Counted from the stretch's first letter, positions 1 to 8,166 are shown. The stretch: DNA of 11,772 bases from Eubacteriales bacterium (GCA_030527765.1 JAUNAE010000085.1:1-11772); one strand, 5' to 3'. Program-made: numbers and translations. The notes: generated by a model not told the origin, from the sequence alone.

Positions 1-74
1 AACCTGTGGATCATTTTTTTATTAAGTGTGCAACTTCATTTTACAATCGGCGATTTTTTATTTACATATCATTT

Positions 75-1403
75 TTATCTCTGTTTCTTTAATTCTGCGC
101 CCATGTCTTCCAGTTTGCTTTTTGTGAGTGGATAGAACACGCCGAAGATCACGGCTACAACAACAGAAACAATGGCCGGAAGGATAACTGCACAGAATAT
201 TAACATCTCATTTGTGGCAGCACTCTGCACGGCTGCTTTTTCATTGAATCCGACAAAAGCCAGCAGATAACCCGGAATTGCTCCGCCGATTCCCATGGAA
301 AACTTACTTACAAAACTGGCCAGTGACGCAACGGCTGCCTCCGCATGATAGCCGCTTTTCCATTCTACATAATCCGTATTATCAGCCTGAATACTGTACA
401 TATATGGAGTCAAAAGTCCCATTCCGAAATTGGAAGCAATCACACTGGCAAAAACGATTGGTACATTTGCTGTTCCAAGTAATCGAATCAGCGGTAAAAT
501 TCCGAAGCACATCAATCCTGCAATATACGCATTCTTTTTACCCAGTTTCTCTGCAATTTTGGCAGAAATAATAATTCCGGGAATCATACCGACAATGGAA
601 ATCAGTGATGCCAAACCATACATCTCAAAGTTTCCCAAAATATACGTGTAATAGTATGCATTCACTGCCATGATGGAATAATTCGCAACACCAAACAGCA
701 GATTTGCAATAAACAAACTCCAAACCGGACGATAGGTCAGAATCCGGAAAAGTTCCTTGATTCCGTATTTGTTCTCATCTTCAAACTCAACGCGCTCTTT
801 TACTCCCAGCGCACCAATAACAGATAACCCGATGATCATCGCTACTACAATGGCAATCAATACCAGATATCCATGTGCCTCCGAAACCTCTCCGATAATC
901 ATTGGTGCAATAATTCCAAGCACCAGACCGGTCAGTGTGTATACAACACCTTTGATACTGCTGAGTGTTCCACGCTCCTTCTCATCATTTGTCATAACCG
1001 GAAGCAAACTGTTTAATGAAATATCCATGACCGGAAAAAGAATCCCGAGCAGGAAATAGGAAATATACGCAATTGCCAGCTTTCCGACAGGAATCATCAG
1101 CGGCCCATACCACAGCAGCAGGTAGTTCAACCCGCACAAGATAGAACCTACGATCAATACCGTACGAAATCTTCCCAGTTTTGTCCGTGGAGCACGATCG
1201 ATCAAATATCCGATAAGCGGATCATTAACTGCGTCAAAAATTCTGGCAATCAAAAATAATGTAGCACATGCTGCCGGACTGATTCCGACTACATTTGTAT
1301 AGAAAATCAGCAAAAAGGAACTGACGATCATTGTGACAGGTATATTACCCATATTGGCAAATGCATATGCAATTTTTTCTTTTCCTTTAATTTTATCGTT
1401 CAT
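75..1403 (-). CDS. GPH-family sugar:cation symporter (MFS superfamily)
   Basis: This 442-residue polytopic membrane protein should import an oligosaccharide or glycoside with a coupled cation across the cytoplasmic membrane. Hydrophobic segments run through nearly the whole length, consistent with 12 helices. The family signature is visible near residues 57-80 (DAVNDPLIGYLIDR, then TKLGRFR), which is typical of the glycoside-pentoside-hexuronide group after helix 2. Length is normal for the family. The ATG start is preceded by GAGGAG at suitable spacing. The gene lies 45 bases downstream of the rhamnosidase on the same strand, so they are probably co-transcribed and the substrate is likely a rhamnose-containing glycoside. 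The exact substrate cannot be read from sequence. I see no clear terminator in the 74 bases downstream. Confidence 0.93.
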   Translation of the reverse strand: MNDKIKGKEKIAYAFANMGNIPVTMIVSSFLLIFYTNVVGISPAACATLFLIARIFDAVNDPLIGYLIDRAPRTKLGRFRTVLIVGSILCGLNYLLLWYGPLMIPVGKLAIAYISYFLLGILFPVMDISLNSLLPVMTNDEKERGTLSSIKGVVYTLTGLVLGIIAPMIIGEVSEAHGYLVLIAIVVAMIIGLSVIGALGVKERVEFEDENKYGIKELFRILTYRPVWSLFIANLLFGVANYSIMAVNAYYYTYILGNFEMYGLASLISIVGMIPGIIISAKIAEKLGKKNAYIAGLMCFGILPLIRLLGTANVPIVFASVIASNFGMGLLTPYMYSIQADNTDYVEWKSGYHAEAAVASLASFVSKFSMGIGGAIPGYLLAFVGFNEKAAVQSAATNEMLIFCAVILPAIVSVVVAVIFGVFYPLTKSKLEDMGAELKKQR

Positions 1404-1448
1404 CTTATAGTCTCCTCATTTTTACTCTAAGAATCATACTCCCTGCGA

Positions 1449-3764
1449 TTACTGTTCGTATCTGCACGCGTAGCATCCGTCTTTAGCTCCAATAATCTTC
1501 TCTCCATTCGGCAGTACAATCTCAGCAGAAACGCCTTCCGGCAGCTTCAACTCCAATTGAAATTCCCGATCGACGATTTTCCATGCAAGACGAATCATGC
1601 CATGAGGTGTTTCATAATCGCAGTTCACCCATGTGAGACTGCCTCCCGGAATCGGTTTTACAAGAATTTTTTTGAATCCCGGTTCTGCCGCCTGTAAACC
1701 AGCACAATGAGAAAACAGCCATGACAAGGCCGCTCCCGGCGCAAAATGGTTCTGTGACAATGGATTCAGTTTTCCGCTCGGGTCAATTGCCTTCCAGCCT
1801 TCCCATGTCGTTGTCGCACCTTTCTTTACTTCATACAGCCAGCCCGGGCAGTCTTCGTTTTCCAGAATGCGGTAGGCTGTATCTGCATATCCGTGATCTG
1901 TTAAAACCTGCAGCAAACGATACGTGGTCAGGAATCCGGTCCCAACATGATACTGATTTCGAATACACAGTTCATTCAGAGTTTTGGCAACTTCTCCAAC
2001 ATGTGCAGCTTCAATCAATCCCATGGAAAGCGGGCGCACATATTTGCACTGCCGCTTTGAATGCACAATTCCATTGGTCAGAAATACCGCCTGATAGGCA
2101 CGTTTGATTTCTTCTGATAGATCTTTGTAATGTTTCTCGTCCTCTGTTTTCCCAAGTAAACCTGCCATAATTGAGACATTTTTTGCAGAATCATAAAACC
2201 AGGCGGTTGCCACTTCCGCATCCGGAGTAAGATATGCTTTTACAGCATCGGTCATATTGCTTCCGTCCGGTTCCAGCCATTCTCCGTAATGAAATCCGGT
2301 ATCCAGAATGTATGCAGCATATTTTTTATTTTGAAACAGGCTCTTTAACCCTTTCTTTCCGGCGCGATTCACATTTAGATCCACATACTTTTTCGCAGTC
2401 TGATAGGCTGCTTCCATATCACTTTTCTCACCGTAGTACCAGTACTGCTTCAGCGGAAGTCTGGCAGCTACATCTGTCCAGCCTGCACTGGAACTTTCCC
2501 GACCAAGCATCGGAATATCCGGAATAACATTGGGAATGCCGCCCTTCTCATCCTGTGTTGCAACCAAATCAGCCATCCACTTCCGCAGGGGCAGCCTTGT
2601 ATCTGCCAGATAGTTTGCCATATCAGCAAAAACATTTACATCCCCTGTCCAGCCTGCACGCTCCCGATGCGGACAATCCGTCGGAATATCCACAAAATTT
2701 GATTTCATACTCCAGCGCACATTTTCAATAAGCTGATTGATTTCTGCATTGGAACAGGAAAAATGCCCCAATTCCTTCATAGGGGTATACAGGGCAAAGC
2801 TGCGAAATGCATCCGCCTTTACTTCACCCGGCCATGCCTTCACAAGTGCATATCGATACCCGGAAGTTAAGAACTGAACCCGATAGGTCTGCGTTCCTTC
2901 CCGCAGTGTGTATTTGACACGCTGTCCCAACGGCATCATCTTCGCCGCACGGCCTTCCCCTTCCAGATTTTTGATAGTGAAATTCCCCTCAGGATCCAGC
3001 GTCTCTCCCAGGAGCAATTCCACACATTGTCCTTCATGTCCTTCTACGCAAAACTCAATGTGTCCGGTATGATTCTGACCAAAGTCCACAACCGTTTCCC
3101 CGTTTGGCGTATGCAAAACGGCTGCACCAAACTGTTCATGCTCACGGACAGGTTCCGCAATGGATTCCACAACCTCGCCGTTGTAATGTGAAGTCCTGCA
3201 TGCATGCCAGCCTTTATCGGCATGTAAAAGTTCATGATCCGAGATCTCCGCATCATTCCATGCCTTCTCTTCCAACCGTGCATCATACTCCTCAATAAGT
3301 TTCAAATCATTTTTTCGCAAAGGACCATTCTGCGTCGCAATCCAGCTCTCATCCGAAACCAGGGTCTTTCTGGATTCATCGCAGTACTGCATCTCTAACT
3401 GTACCGCCAGTTTTAACTGTGTTCCAAATGCACATGTTCTGCTGAAACTGCCAACCGCGCCTCTGTACCATCCATCTCCAAGCACACAGAGAAAAACGTT
3501 CTTTCCGGGTTTCAAATAAGACCCGATATCGAAAACCTGATATTGTACACGTTTCTCATAATTTGTGAATCCCGGAAGCAGCCATGCATTTTCATTTACT
3601 TTCTTGCCATTGATCCATACATGGTATACACCAAGTGCTGTCATCTGTATCTGTGCTCCCTGCAAATTACTCTCAACAGTAAACTGCTTGCGAATATAAC
3701 TTGCCGAATAGCGTTGATCCGCCTTTAAACCACCCATTTCAGGCTCTATAAAACTCCATGCCAT
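1449..3764 (-). CDS. alpha-L-rhamnosidase, GH78
   Basis: This 771-residue enzyme should hydrolyse terminal alpha-L-rhamnose from glycosides by an inverting mechanism. Domain order fits GH78: an N-terminal beta domain (about 30-200), a second beta-sandwich (about 210-320), an (alpha/alpha)6 catalytic barrel (about 325-675) and a C-terminal beta domain (about 680-765). The catalytic signature is at 363-375 (DCPHRERAGWTGD), where Glu368 is the expected general acid and Asp363 and Asp375 are conserved. The second acidic centre is WEGW at 654-657, with Glu655 the expected base. There is no signal peptide, so it should act in the cytoplasm on imported substrate, which fits the symporter downstream. 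The ATG start has an AAAGGG ribosome binding site. It is compact compared with many GH78 proteins of 850-1000 residues. Confidence 0.95.
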   Translation of the reverse strand: MAWSFIEPEMGGLKADQRYSASYIRKQFTVESNLQGAQIQMTALGVYHVWINGKKVNENAWLLPGFTNYEKRVQYQVFDIGSYLKPGKNVFLCVLGDGWYRGAVGSFSRTCAFGTQLKLAVQLEMQYCDESRKTLVSDESWIATQNGPLRKNDLKLIEEYDARLEEKAWNDAEISDHELLHADKGWHACRTSHYNGEVVESIAEPVREHEQFGAAVLHTPNGETVVDFGQNHTGHIEFCVEGHEGQCVELLLGETLDPEGNFTIKNLEGEGRAAKMMPLGQRVKYTLREGTQTYRVQFLTSGYRYALVKAWPGEVKADAFRSFALYTPMKELGHFSCSNAEINQLIENVRWSMKSNFVDIPTDCPHRERAGWTGDVNVFADMANYLADTRLPLRKWMADLVATQDEKGGIPNVIPDIPMLGRESSSAGWTDVAARLPLKQYWYYGEKSDMEAAYQTAKKYVDLNVNRAGKKGLKSLFQNKKYAAYILDTGFHYGEWLEPDGSNMTDAVKAYLTPDAEVATAWFYDSAKNVSIMAGLLGKTEDEKHYKDLSEEIKRAYQAVFLTNGIVHSKRQCKYVRPLSMGLIEAAHVGEVAKTLNELCIRNQYHVGTGFLTTYRLLQVLTDHGYADTAYRILENEDCPGWLYEVKKGATTTWEGWKAIDPSGKLNPLSQNHFAPGAALSWLFSHCAGLQAAEPGFKKILVKPIPGGSLTWVNCDYETPHGMIRLAWKIVDREFQLELKLPEGVSAEIVLPNGEKIIGAKDGCYACRYEQ

Positions 3765-3812
3765 AATAATCCCTTTCCTCTATTGACCAAACGTTGCTTT
3801 TTCTTTACTCGC

Positions 3813-3841
3813 ATCTTACAATAGAAAAAATAGAAGAACCA
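3813..3841 (-). promoter_or_regulatory. putative promoter of the rhamnosidase operon
   Basis: On the minus strand a TAAGAT -10 (3813-3818) lies 17 bases from a poor -35, TGGTTC (3836-3841). A weak -35 is expected for an activator-dependent promoter. The tandem repeat at 3848-3877 lies immediately upstream, where an AraC-type activator would contact RNA polymerase. Assigned by pattern only. Confidence 0.4.
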
Positions 3842-3847
3842 TTCTTC

Positions 3848-3877
3848 TTGTTGCTGCAAATATTTCTTTTGTTGCTG
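3848..3877. promoter_or_regulatory. tandem AraC-type operator, two TTGTTGCTG repeats 21 bp apart
   Basis: The 9-mer TTGTTGCTG occurs at 3848-3856 and 3869-3877, a period of 21 bp or two helical turns, in direct orientation. AraC-family dimers classically bind direct repeats with this periodicity. The repeats lie between the divergent rhamnosidase and regulator genes and stop 7 bp upstream of the proposed rhamnosidase -35. They are therefore the likely binding site of the adjacent regulator and could also set its autoregulation. Confidence 0.55.
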
Positions 3878-3906
3878 TTTGATTGTGAATACACATACGA
3901 GGTTCT

Positions 3907-4893
3907 ATGATGTTTCAGAATATTACATTTGTTGATATTGATTCGACGATGGCATTTGATTTTGCCACGTTTAGAAATGGAGATAAATATCGGACAACGT
4001 TCGCTTCCATCAGCGATTTTTATCCGGAAAATCAGGGAAATGTAGATTTTGTACTGGATGGACACGGAAAGTTCCTGTATATTCCACCGGCAAACGTGGA
4101 GGCTCGAACTCTTTTTCTTGTATTGCATGCCTTTGGCCTGTTTGACGCAGGTCCACGCTACATGACCAATCGCAGTGACTACGCATCTTACCTGCTGTTA
4201 TATACCTATGATGGAAATGGCACACTTGAATATGACGGAAATACGTATCATTTGACCAGAGGCGACGGTTTCTTCATAGACTGTAATCTTCCGCAGCGCT
4301 ACTACACCAGCGGCAACCACTGGTATCACAGCACGCTTCACTTCTCAGGATCCACGGCAGCACATTATTTTGATCGGTTTTACAGCAGCAGAACACCTCT
4401 TTTCCATATTTCAAATCCGGGATTATACCAGACGAATCTGGAGAATCTGCTTCGCGCATGTCAAAATACAATTCTGCTTCGCGATGAGGAAATCTCTGCA
4501 CTTCTTCAGATTCATCTGTTGGATATAATGAAAGAAAAATTTCAAAGCGATACCATTCCGGCCTTTATCGTAGCTGCGAAAAGCTATCTGGATACCAATT
4601 TTGCAACAGAATTCTCTCTGGATCAATTGGCCGGAAATGTCAACATGAGCAAGTATCATCTTTCTCGGGAGTTTAATCGATATCTGGGGCTTACCATCAG
4701 TGATTATCTCATACAGCTCAGGCTCAATCAGAGCTGTATGCTGATGCAGACTACACAGCTTCCCGTCCAGGTAATCGCACAATTATCCGGTTTCCAGAAC
4801 TATTCGAACTTCTATAAACAGTTTCAGAAAAAGTTCGGTTTCTCACCCAATCAGTACCGGAGACGACTCAATTCCCATTTATCCGACCAGTGA
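3907..4893 (+). CDS. AraC-family transcriptional regulator
   Basis: This 328-residue regulator has an N-terminal cupin-like ligand-binding region (about 60-150, including a GDGFFIDCNLPQRYY stretch typical of this fold). Its C-terminal DNA-binding domain (about 220-322) has two helix-turn-helix motifs, near 236-257 (SLDQLAGNVNMSKYHLSREF) and 286-308. It ends in the family signature FGFSPNQYRR. It is divergent from the rhamnosidase-symporter operon and most probably activates it in response to rhamnose or a rhamnoside. Two adjacent ATG codons (3907 and 3910) follow a GAGG sequence at 5 and 8 bases, and either could be used. The ligand is inferred only from context. Confidence 0.93.
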   Translation: MMFQNITFVDIDSTMAFDFATFRNGDKYRTTFASISDFYPENQGNVDFVLDGHGKFLYIPPANVEARTLFLVLHAFGLFDAGPRYMTNRSDYASYLLLYTYDGNGTLEYDGNTYHLTRGDGFFIDCNLPQRYYTSGNHWYHSTLHFSGSTAAHYFDRFYSSRTPLFHISNPGLYQTNLENLLRACQNTILLRDEEISALLQIHLLDIMKEKFQSDTIPAFIVAAKSYLDTNFATEFSLDQLAGNVNMSKYHLSREFNRYLGLTISDYLIQLRLNQSCMLMQTTQLPVQVIAQLSGFQNYSNFYKQFQKKFGFSPNQYRRRLNSHLSDQ

Positions 4894-4967
4894 ATCTGCC
4901 TTACGTTCTCTGCGAATTCTATCCAGCTCAAACTGCAGCCTTCTCATATCTTATTAACACACAGCAA

Positions 4968-5007
4968 ATGACCGAATCTCCTCATGCTGCATGAGAGATC
5001 CGGTCAT
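4968..5007. terminator. long inverted repeat between convergent genes, possible bidirectional terminator
   Basis: Arms ATGACCGAATCTCCTCATGC and TGCATGAGAGATCCGGTCAT pair over about 18 bp with one mismatch, one bulge and a tiny loop. The repeat lies 74 bases past the AraC gene and about 100 bases past the flavoprotein gene, which converge. No good T-run follows on either strand, so an intrinsic terminator role is plausible but not certain. The rest of 4894-5110 shows nothing else I can support. Confidence 0.4.
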
Positions 5008-5110
5008 CCTGCTTTATCAATTATTCAGTTCCTTCGGTACTTCTCTGATATCACTGTTCAGACAAACCGATCTGTTTTTTATTTCAACCGATGCAGGCGC
5101 TTCACATTCT

Positions 5111-5647
5111 CTAGTGAACACTCCTGCCAAATTCATATGCTCTGTTCAGGAAATCCGTCTTTTTCAAAGCTTCTGCATCTCCGGAATTTTCCGCATTGAT
5201 GATTCCTGCAACCTCCCATTTATACAGATCGGCAATCAGCTTGAATGTTGTGTTTGCTCCTTCTGCAGCAAACGCAGGATCTGCCATTGTGGTAATAAGG
5301 GCAAACTTCTTAGCTGCTCCATATAAATCCATGTTATTTGCAAAAAATCTGTCGATAGTCACTTTCATCTGTCCGTTTACATCAAAATAGTAGATGGGAC
5401 TTACCAGTACAACCATGTCCGCAGCAACAAGTTCCGGATTCAATTCCTGCATGTCATCTTTGAACACACAGACCTTATCTCCCGCCTGGCACTTCATACA
5501 TCCGATACAGGGATGGATGCTTTTAAATGCTGCATCGAATCGAAAGACTTCATGTCCTGCTTCTTTTGCTCCTCTGATAAATTCATCTGCCATCATTGCA
5601 CTTGTTCCATGTCTGTGAGCGCTTGATGTAATAACTGTAATCTTCAT
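5111..5647 (-). CDS. iron-sulfur flavoprotein / NAD(P)H-dependent FMN reductase-like protein
   Basis: This 178-residue protein has a flavodoxin-like fold. The FMN-phosphate loop is at residues 8-17 (SSAHRHGTSA). A four-cysteine motif, C47-x2-C50-x2-C53-x6-C60, matches the compact 4Fe-4S motif of iron-sulfur flavoproteins (Isf family). The SPIYYFDVNGQMKVTIDRF stretch (83-101) is the usual flavin-contacting segment. It should be a soluble cytoplasmic electron-transfer protein or reductase; the partner is unknown. The start has a GGAGAGG ribosome binding site. It lies directly downstream of the flavodoxin remnant, and the two were probably one operon before the element inserted. Confidence 0.88.
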   Translation of the reverse strand: MKITVITSSAHRHGTSAMMADEFIRGAKEAGHEVFRFDAAFKSIHPCIGCMKCQAGDKVCVFKDDMQELNPELVAADMVVLVSPIYYFDVNGQMKVTIDRFFANNMDLYGAAKKFALITTMADPAFAAEGANTTFKLIADLYKWEVAGIINAENSGDAEALKKTDFLNRAYEFGRSVH

Positions 5648-5763
5648 ATTCTTAACCTCTCCTTCAGAATATCACCATATCTTAGCGGCATTCGCTGCTG
5701 TCCAATATCCGTTCGTTATTCTTGAACTTACCAGCTGTGAAACATTTTTACTCTTCTTATCTT

Positions 5764-5940
5764 TTACTGTGTTAAAGATGCCGCCCACTCTTTTGCATTT
5801 GCCGTATCTTCATTTGACTGAAATCTCTTGCCCTCCAGCCAGTTACCGGTTCCTGCGTAACCCTTCAGAATCTCTCCGCTCTCGCCCATTCCGGATGAAG
5901 ATGATGTTGCAAACGGAATGACTGTCTTTCCTGTAAAATC
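5764..5940 (-). pseudogene. 3' remnant of a disrupted flavodoxin gene, fused to the recombinase
   Basis: The last ~57 residues of the recombinase reading frame do not look like recombinase. They carry DFTGKTVIPFATSSSSGMG, then GTGNWLEGKRF and a final KEWAASL helix. This is the C-terminal third of a short-chain flavodoxin of the Flavodoxin_4 type, where a similar phrase follows the FMN-binding WW/PIWW region. The N-terminal two thirds are absent from the window and would be expected beyond its right edge, at the other end of the element. The remnant lacks the FMN-phosphate loop, so it cannot be a working flavodoxin. The exact left limit of homology is uncertain by a few codons. Confidence 0.8.
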
Positions 5941-7290
5941 ATTATTGCATTCTACTACATTTTCATCATCTTCGAGCCTTGCAATTGTATCTGCATCAAT
6001 CAGATCTGCAACTTCTACCGCTTGCGTCTGCCCCAACCGTGTTAACTCCTTTACCACATATTCATCAAAGTCCACACCACGAATTGCTTGAAACGTACAT
6101 GATCCTTTTCTTACCGCATTCGGACAGGAATACTTGAATCTTGGTTTGCCATGTGTGTATCTTCCACTCTCGGTAATTACCCGTAGCCTGCGATTACAAA
6201 TCGGGCAGTACATAAGTCCGCCTAATAATGCATTCGTAGCTCTGTGTGGTCTTGAGTAGTGCTCATAAATCTTGTCTCGTAATTCCTGAGCCTCTAACCA
6301 TTGTTTCGAAGAAATGAGCCCCGGATGTTTTCCAACAGCCACAATCCATTCACTCATCTCGCGCATTTCGGTAGATGATGTAAAATTTGGATTCAGAAAC
6401 GTAGAATCATCCGCCTCTGTTGTCAATTCAAGACGACGATTCGATGCTGCAACGCCGTGAGTTCCATCCCACTCTTCTTTATCTCCATAAATATTACAAT
6501 CGTTCTCAAAAAAGTATTTATAAGATCTTGCGTCCGCTGTGCAATATACCGGATTACGGATTATATCGCTGACCGCACGTTCCCTGAAAGGATAACCAAA
6601 CTTAGTTTTGTATCCTTCCTTATTCAGAATATTCTTTGTTGTTGTCAATCGCCTGGTGGATAGAAAAACCTCAAAAATATGCTTTACCAATTCCACTTCT
6701 TCAGGAATCGGAACAAGATATGTAAACGCAGTCTTTCTTTTTCCGGTACCATACTTTGATCGCTCTGTTGTAAAACCGGTAGGCGGAATACCGCCCATCC
6801 ATCTCCCGTCTTTTGCCAGCTCACTCAGGTTATCGGTAATACGTTCTGTCAGGATATCGCGCTCAAACTCAGCAATCATACCCAACATCTGAATCATCAT
6901 CTTTGAATTACTATCCTGTGTATTCAGATTGTTTGAACTGATCAAAAGTGCACAGTTGTACTTATTCAGGAAATTGATCATTGCCGTCAAATCGGACATT
7001 CGACGGCTGATTCGATCCAGCTTATAGCAGACAATAGCACGAATTTTTCCTCGCTCCACATCATGAATCATTCTTTGAAAATCAGGACGATCAGAATAAT
7101 ATCCGCTCTTTCCTTCATCTTCATAAATGTCGTACTCATAATCTGCGGGTAAATTCAGGTGAAGCTTCGCATATTCTTTGCAGTACTCCTCCTGATTAGA
7201 GATAGAATCTCCCTTATGCGTAACAATGGATTTTCTGGCATAGATTACCACTTTACGCTCGTCAACTTTTTCTTTTATTCTCTTTCGCAA
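5764..7290 (-). CDS. large serine recombinase (site-specific integrase), C-terminally fused to flavodoxin remnant
   Basis: This 508-residue protein should catalyse integration and excision of the element. The resolvase-type catalytic domain occupies about 14-155, with nucleophile Ser21 in YARKS, the arginine cluster in YKLDRISRR (89-97) and the long E-helix starting near GMIAEFERDI. The recombinase domain begins at RWMGGIPPTGF (163-173). A zinc ribbon follows (C362, C365, C389, C398). Only about 50 recombinase-like residues remain before the flavodoxin sequence starts at about 451, so the usual long coiled-coil and tail look short or missing. The start is TTG, preceded by AGAGGTGAT; no nearby ATG fits. 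It lies 21 bases downstream of the 64-residue gene and probably shares its promoter. Its product may still be active in this form, but that cannot be judged from sequence. Confidence 0.93.
   Translation of the reverse strand: MRKRIKEKVDERKVVIYARKSIVTHKGDSISNQEEYCKEYAKLHLNLPADYEYDIYEDEGKSGYYSDRPDFQRMIHDVERGKIRAIVCYKLDRISRRMSDLTAMINFLNKYNCALLISSNNLNTQDSNSKMMIQMLGMIAEFERDILTERITDNLSELAKDGRWMGGIPPTGFTTERSKYGTGKRKTAFTYLVPIPEEVELVKHIFEVFLSTRRLTTTKNILNKEGYKTKFGYPFRERAVSDIIRNPVYCTADARSYKYFFENDCNIYGDKEEWDGTHGVAASNRRLELTTEADDSTFLNPNFTSSTEMREMSEWIVAVGKHPGLISSKQWLEAQELRDKIYEHYSRPHRATNALLGGLMYCPICNRRLRVITESGRYTHGKPRFKYSCPNAVRKGSCTFQAIRGVDFDEYVVKELTRLGQTQAVEVADLIDADTIARLEDDENVVECNNDFTGKTVIPFATSSSSGMGESGEILKGYAGTGNWLEGKRFQSNEDTANAKEWAASLTQ
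5929..5950. other. candidate attL, the element-chromosome junction
   Basis: Recombinase-like coding sequence changes to flavodoxin coding sequence around codons 447-454 of the chimeric frame. For a serine recombinase the crossover core is short (usually 2 bp within a ~40-50 bp site), so the true core lies near here but cannot be fixed without the other end or an empty site. The location just past the recombinase 3' end is where such att sites normally lie. Confidence 0.55.
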
Positions 7291-7311
7291 ATAATCACCT
7301 CTTCAATAATA

Positions 7312-7506
7312 TTATTTGTCATCAAATCCATAACATTTACGCAACTCTCTCATCTCGGACAATCCCAAATGCATTGCATCGATTTCTTTCATTACAGATC
7401 TCACCCAGACATCTCTGAGATTTTCCAATACTTCCTCCGGTTCCGGACCGGGATGAATAACAAGCTGCCAGTTTGGAACACTGACCTCCACTCTGGGTCT
7501 GCTCAT
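7312..7506 (-). CDS. small hypothetical protein upstream of the recombinase
   Basis: This 64-residue soluble protein has no membrane segment or cysteine cluster; it has a PGPEPEEVLENLRDVW segment and a charged C-terminus. The ATG is preceded by GGAGG at 6 bases, a strong ribosome binding site, which supports real translation. It stops 21 bases before the recombinase start, so the two are likely translated from one message. I do not recognise the family. Position and size would suit a recombination directionality factor or other recombinase accessory protein, but that is only a guess from context. Confidence 0.7.
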   Translation of the reverse strand: MSRPRVEVSVPNWQLVIHPGPEPEEVLENLRDVWVRSVMKEIDAMHLGLSEMRELRKCYGFDDK

Positions 7507-7673
7507 ATCGCACCTCCACTATTATTTCATAACAGATCACGTTCCACACCTGGATCTGTTCTTTGGTTCATAAATGAAGAAGATTCCACACTTCCTCTTC
7601 ACTTACTTGTAGTGGACGGATTATTGTCAGATTGCTGAAACATTTTTATTTTGTCAGTTATTCCAACATTTAT

Positions 7674-7702
7674 ATCGTATCACACAGCTTCCGTTTTGTC
7701 GA
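7674..7702 (-). promoter_or_regulatory. putative promoter for the small gene and recombinase
   Basis: On the minus strand TCGACA (7697-7702) lies 17 bases from TACGAT (7674-7679), a reasonable sigma-A-type promoter. It is about 170 bases upstream of the 64-residue gene. The leader between them (7507-7673) shows no convincing gene, only short direct repeats of CTGACAA (minus strand) about 27 bp apart. Confidence 0.45.
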
Positions 7703-7733
7703 CATTTCCGACATGATCCATTGCTATTTTTCT

Positions 7734-8162
7734 TTACAGTTCTGTATGGAATCGCTCTCTTAACAGCTCGATCAGCTTCAGCTTTTTATACCTTACCTTC
7801 CCGATCGTCATTCCGTATTTCTCCGCCACACGCTTATTGGCATCCGGACAATCAGCAAAACAGTCATACAGAAATTCCCGATCTTCTTCCGGCAGTTCCA
7901 TCAGATATCCTCGGAGTTCATGCAATGTCAGAGAATGAATCACACTTCCCTCTACATCAACATTCATATCCTCCAGTTCGAAATCTTCTGCTTCTTCCCT
8001 GCTCATATCTGTGACACTGACCCAGGATATTCCTTCCCGTTCTTTACGCTCCCTCATGCGCTTTACTCGCTTGTTGTCTGCGTCAAACATTCTTCTGATC
8101 TCTGCTGTCTTTTCCTCTGATAATCCTGCTTCTTTACATGCCATTTCGTATTTAATAATCAT
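7734..8162 (-). CDS. sigma-70 region-4-like regulatory protein
   Basis: This 142-residue protein has a charged N-terminal half rich in Arg/Glu (15-66). Its C-terminal part (about 77-138) resembles sigma factor region 4: SLTLHELRGYLMELPEEDREF followed by a helix-turn-helix near 107-130 (DANKRVAEKYGMTIGKVRYK). Proteins of this shape are common regulators in integrative elements of Firmicutes, often near the recombinase. It lacks regions 2 and 3, so it is not a full sigma factor. The ATG at 8162 is preceded by GGAGGA, which is buried in a hairpin. An in-frame GTG at 8222 would add 20 residues but has only a weak ribosome binding site. It probably activates element promoters; this is inferred. 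Confidence 0.8.
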   Translation of the reverse strand: MIIKYEMACKEAGLSEEKTAEIRRMFDADNKRVKRMRERKEREGISWVSVTDMSREEAEDFELEDMNVDVEGSVIHSLTLHELRGYLMELPEEDREFLYDCFADCPDANKRVAEKYGMTIGKVRYKKLKLIELLRERFHTEL

Positions 8163-8166
8163 AAAA

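Noticed and set aside
1..74. Possible terminator after the symporter gene (AATCGGCGATT followed by T-run)
   Set aside because: The dyad has almost no loop and a short stem; the orientation of the T-run does not fit the leftward operon.
3783..3800. Possible catabolite-repression (cre) site around CCAAACGTTGC
   Set aside because: Shares the central CG and partial symmetry but misses too many consensus positions on either strand.
7337..7549. 70-residue minus-strand frame overlapping the small gene before the recombinase
   Set aside because: No ribosome binding site, and it runs in another frame across the better-supported 64-residue gene.
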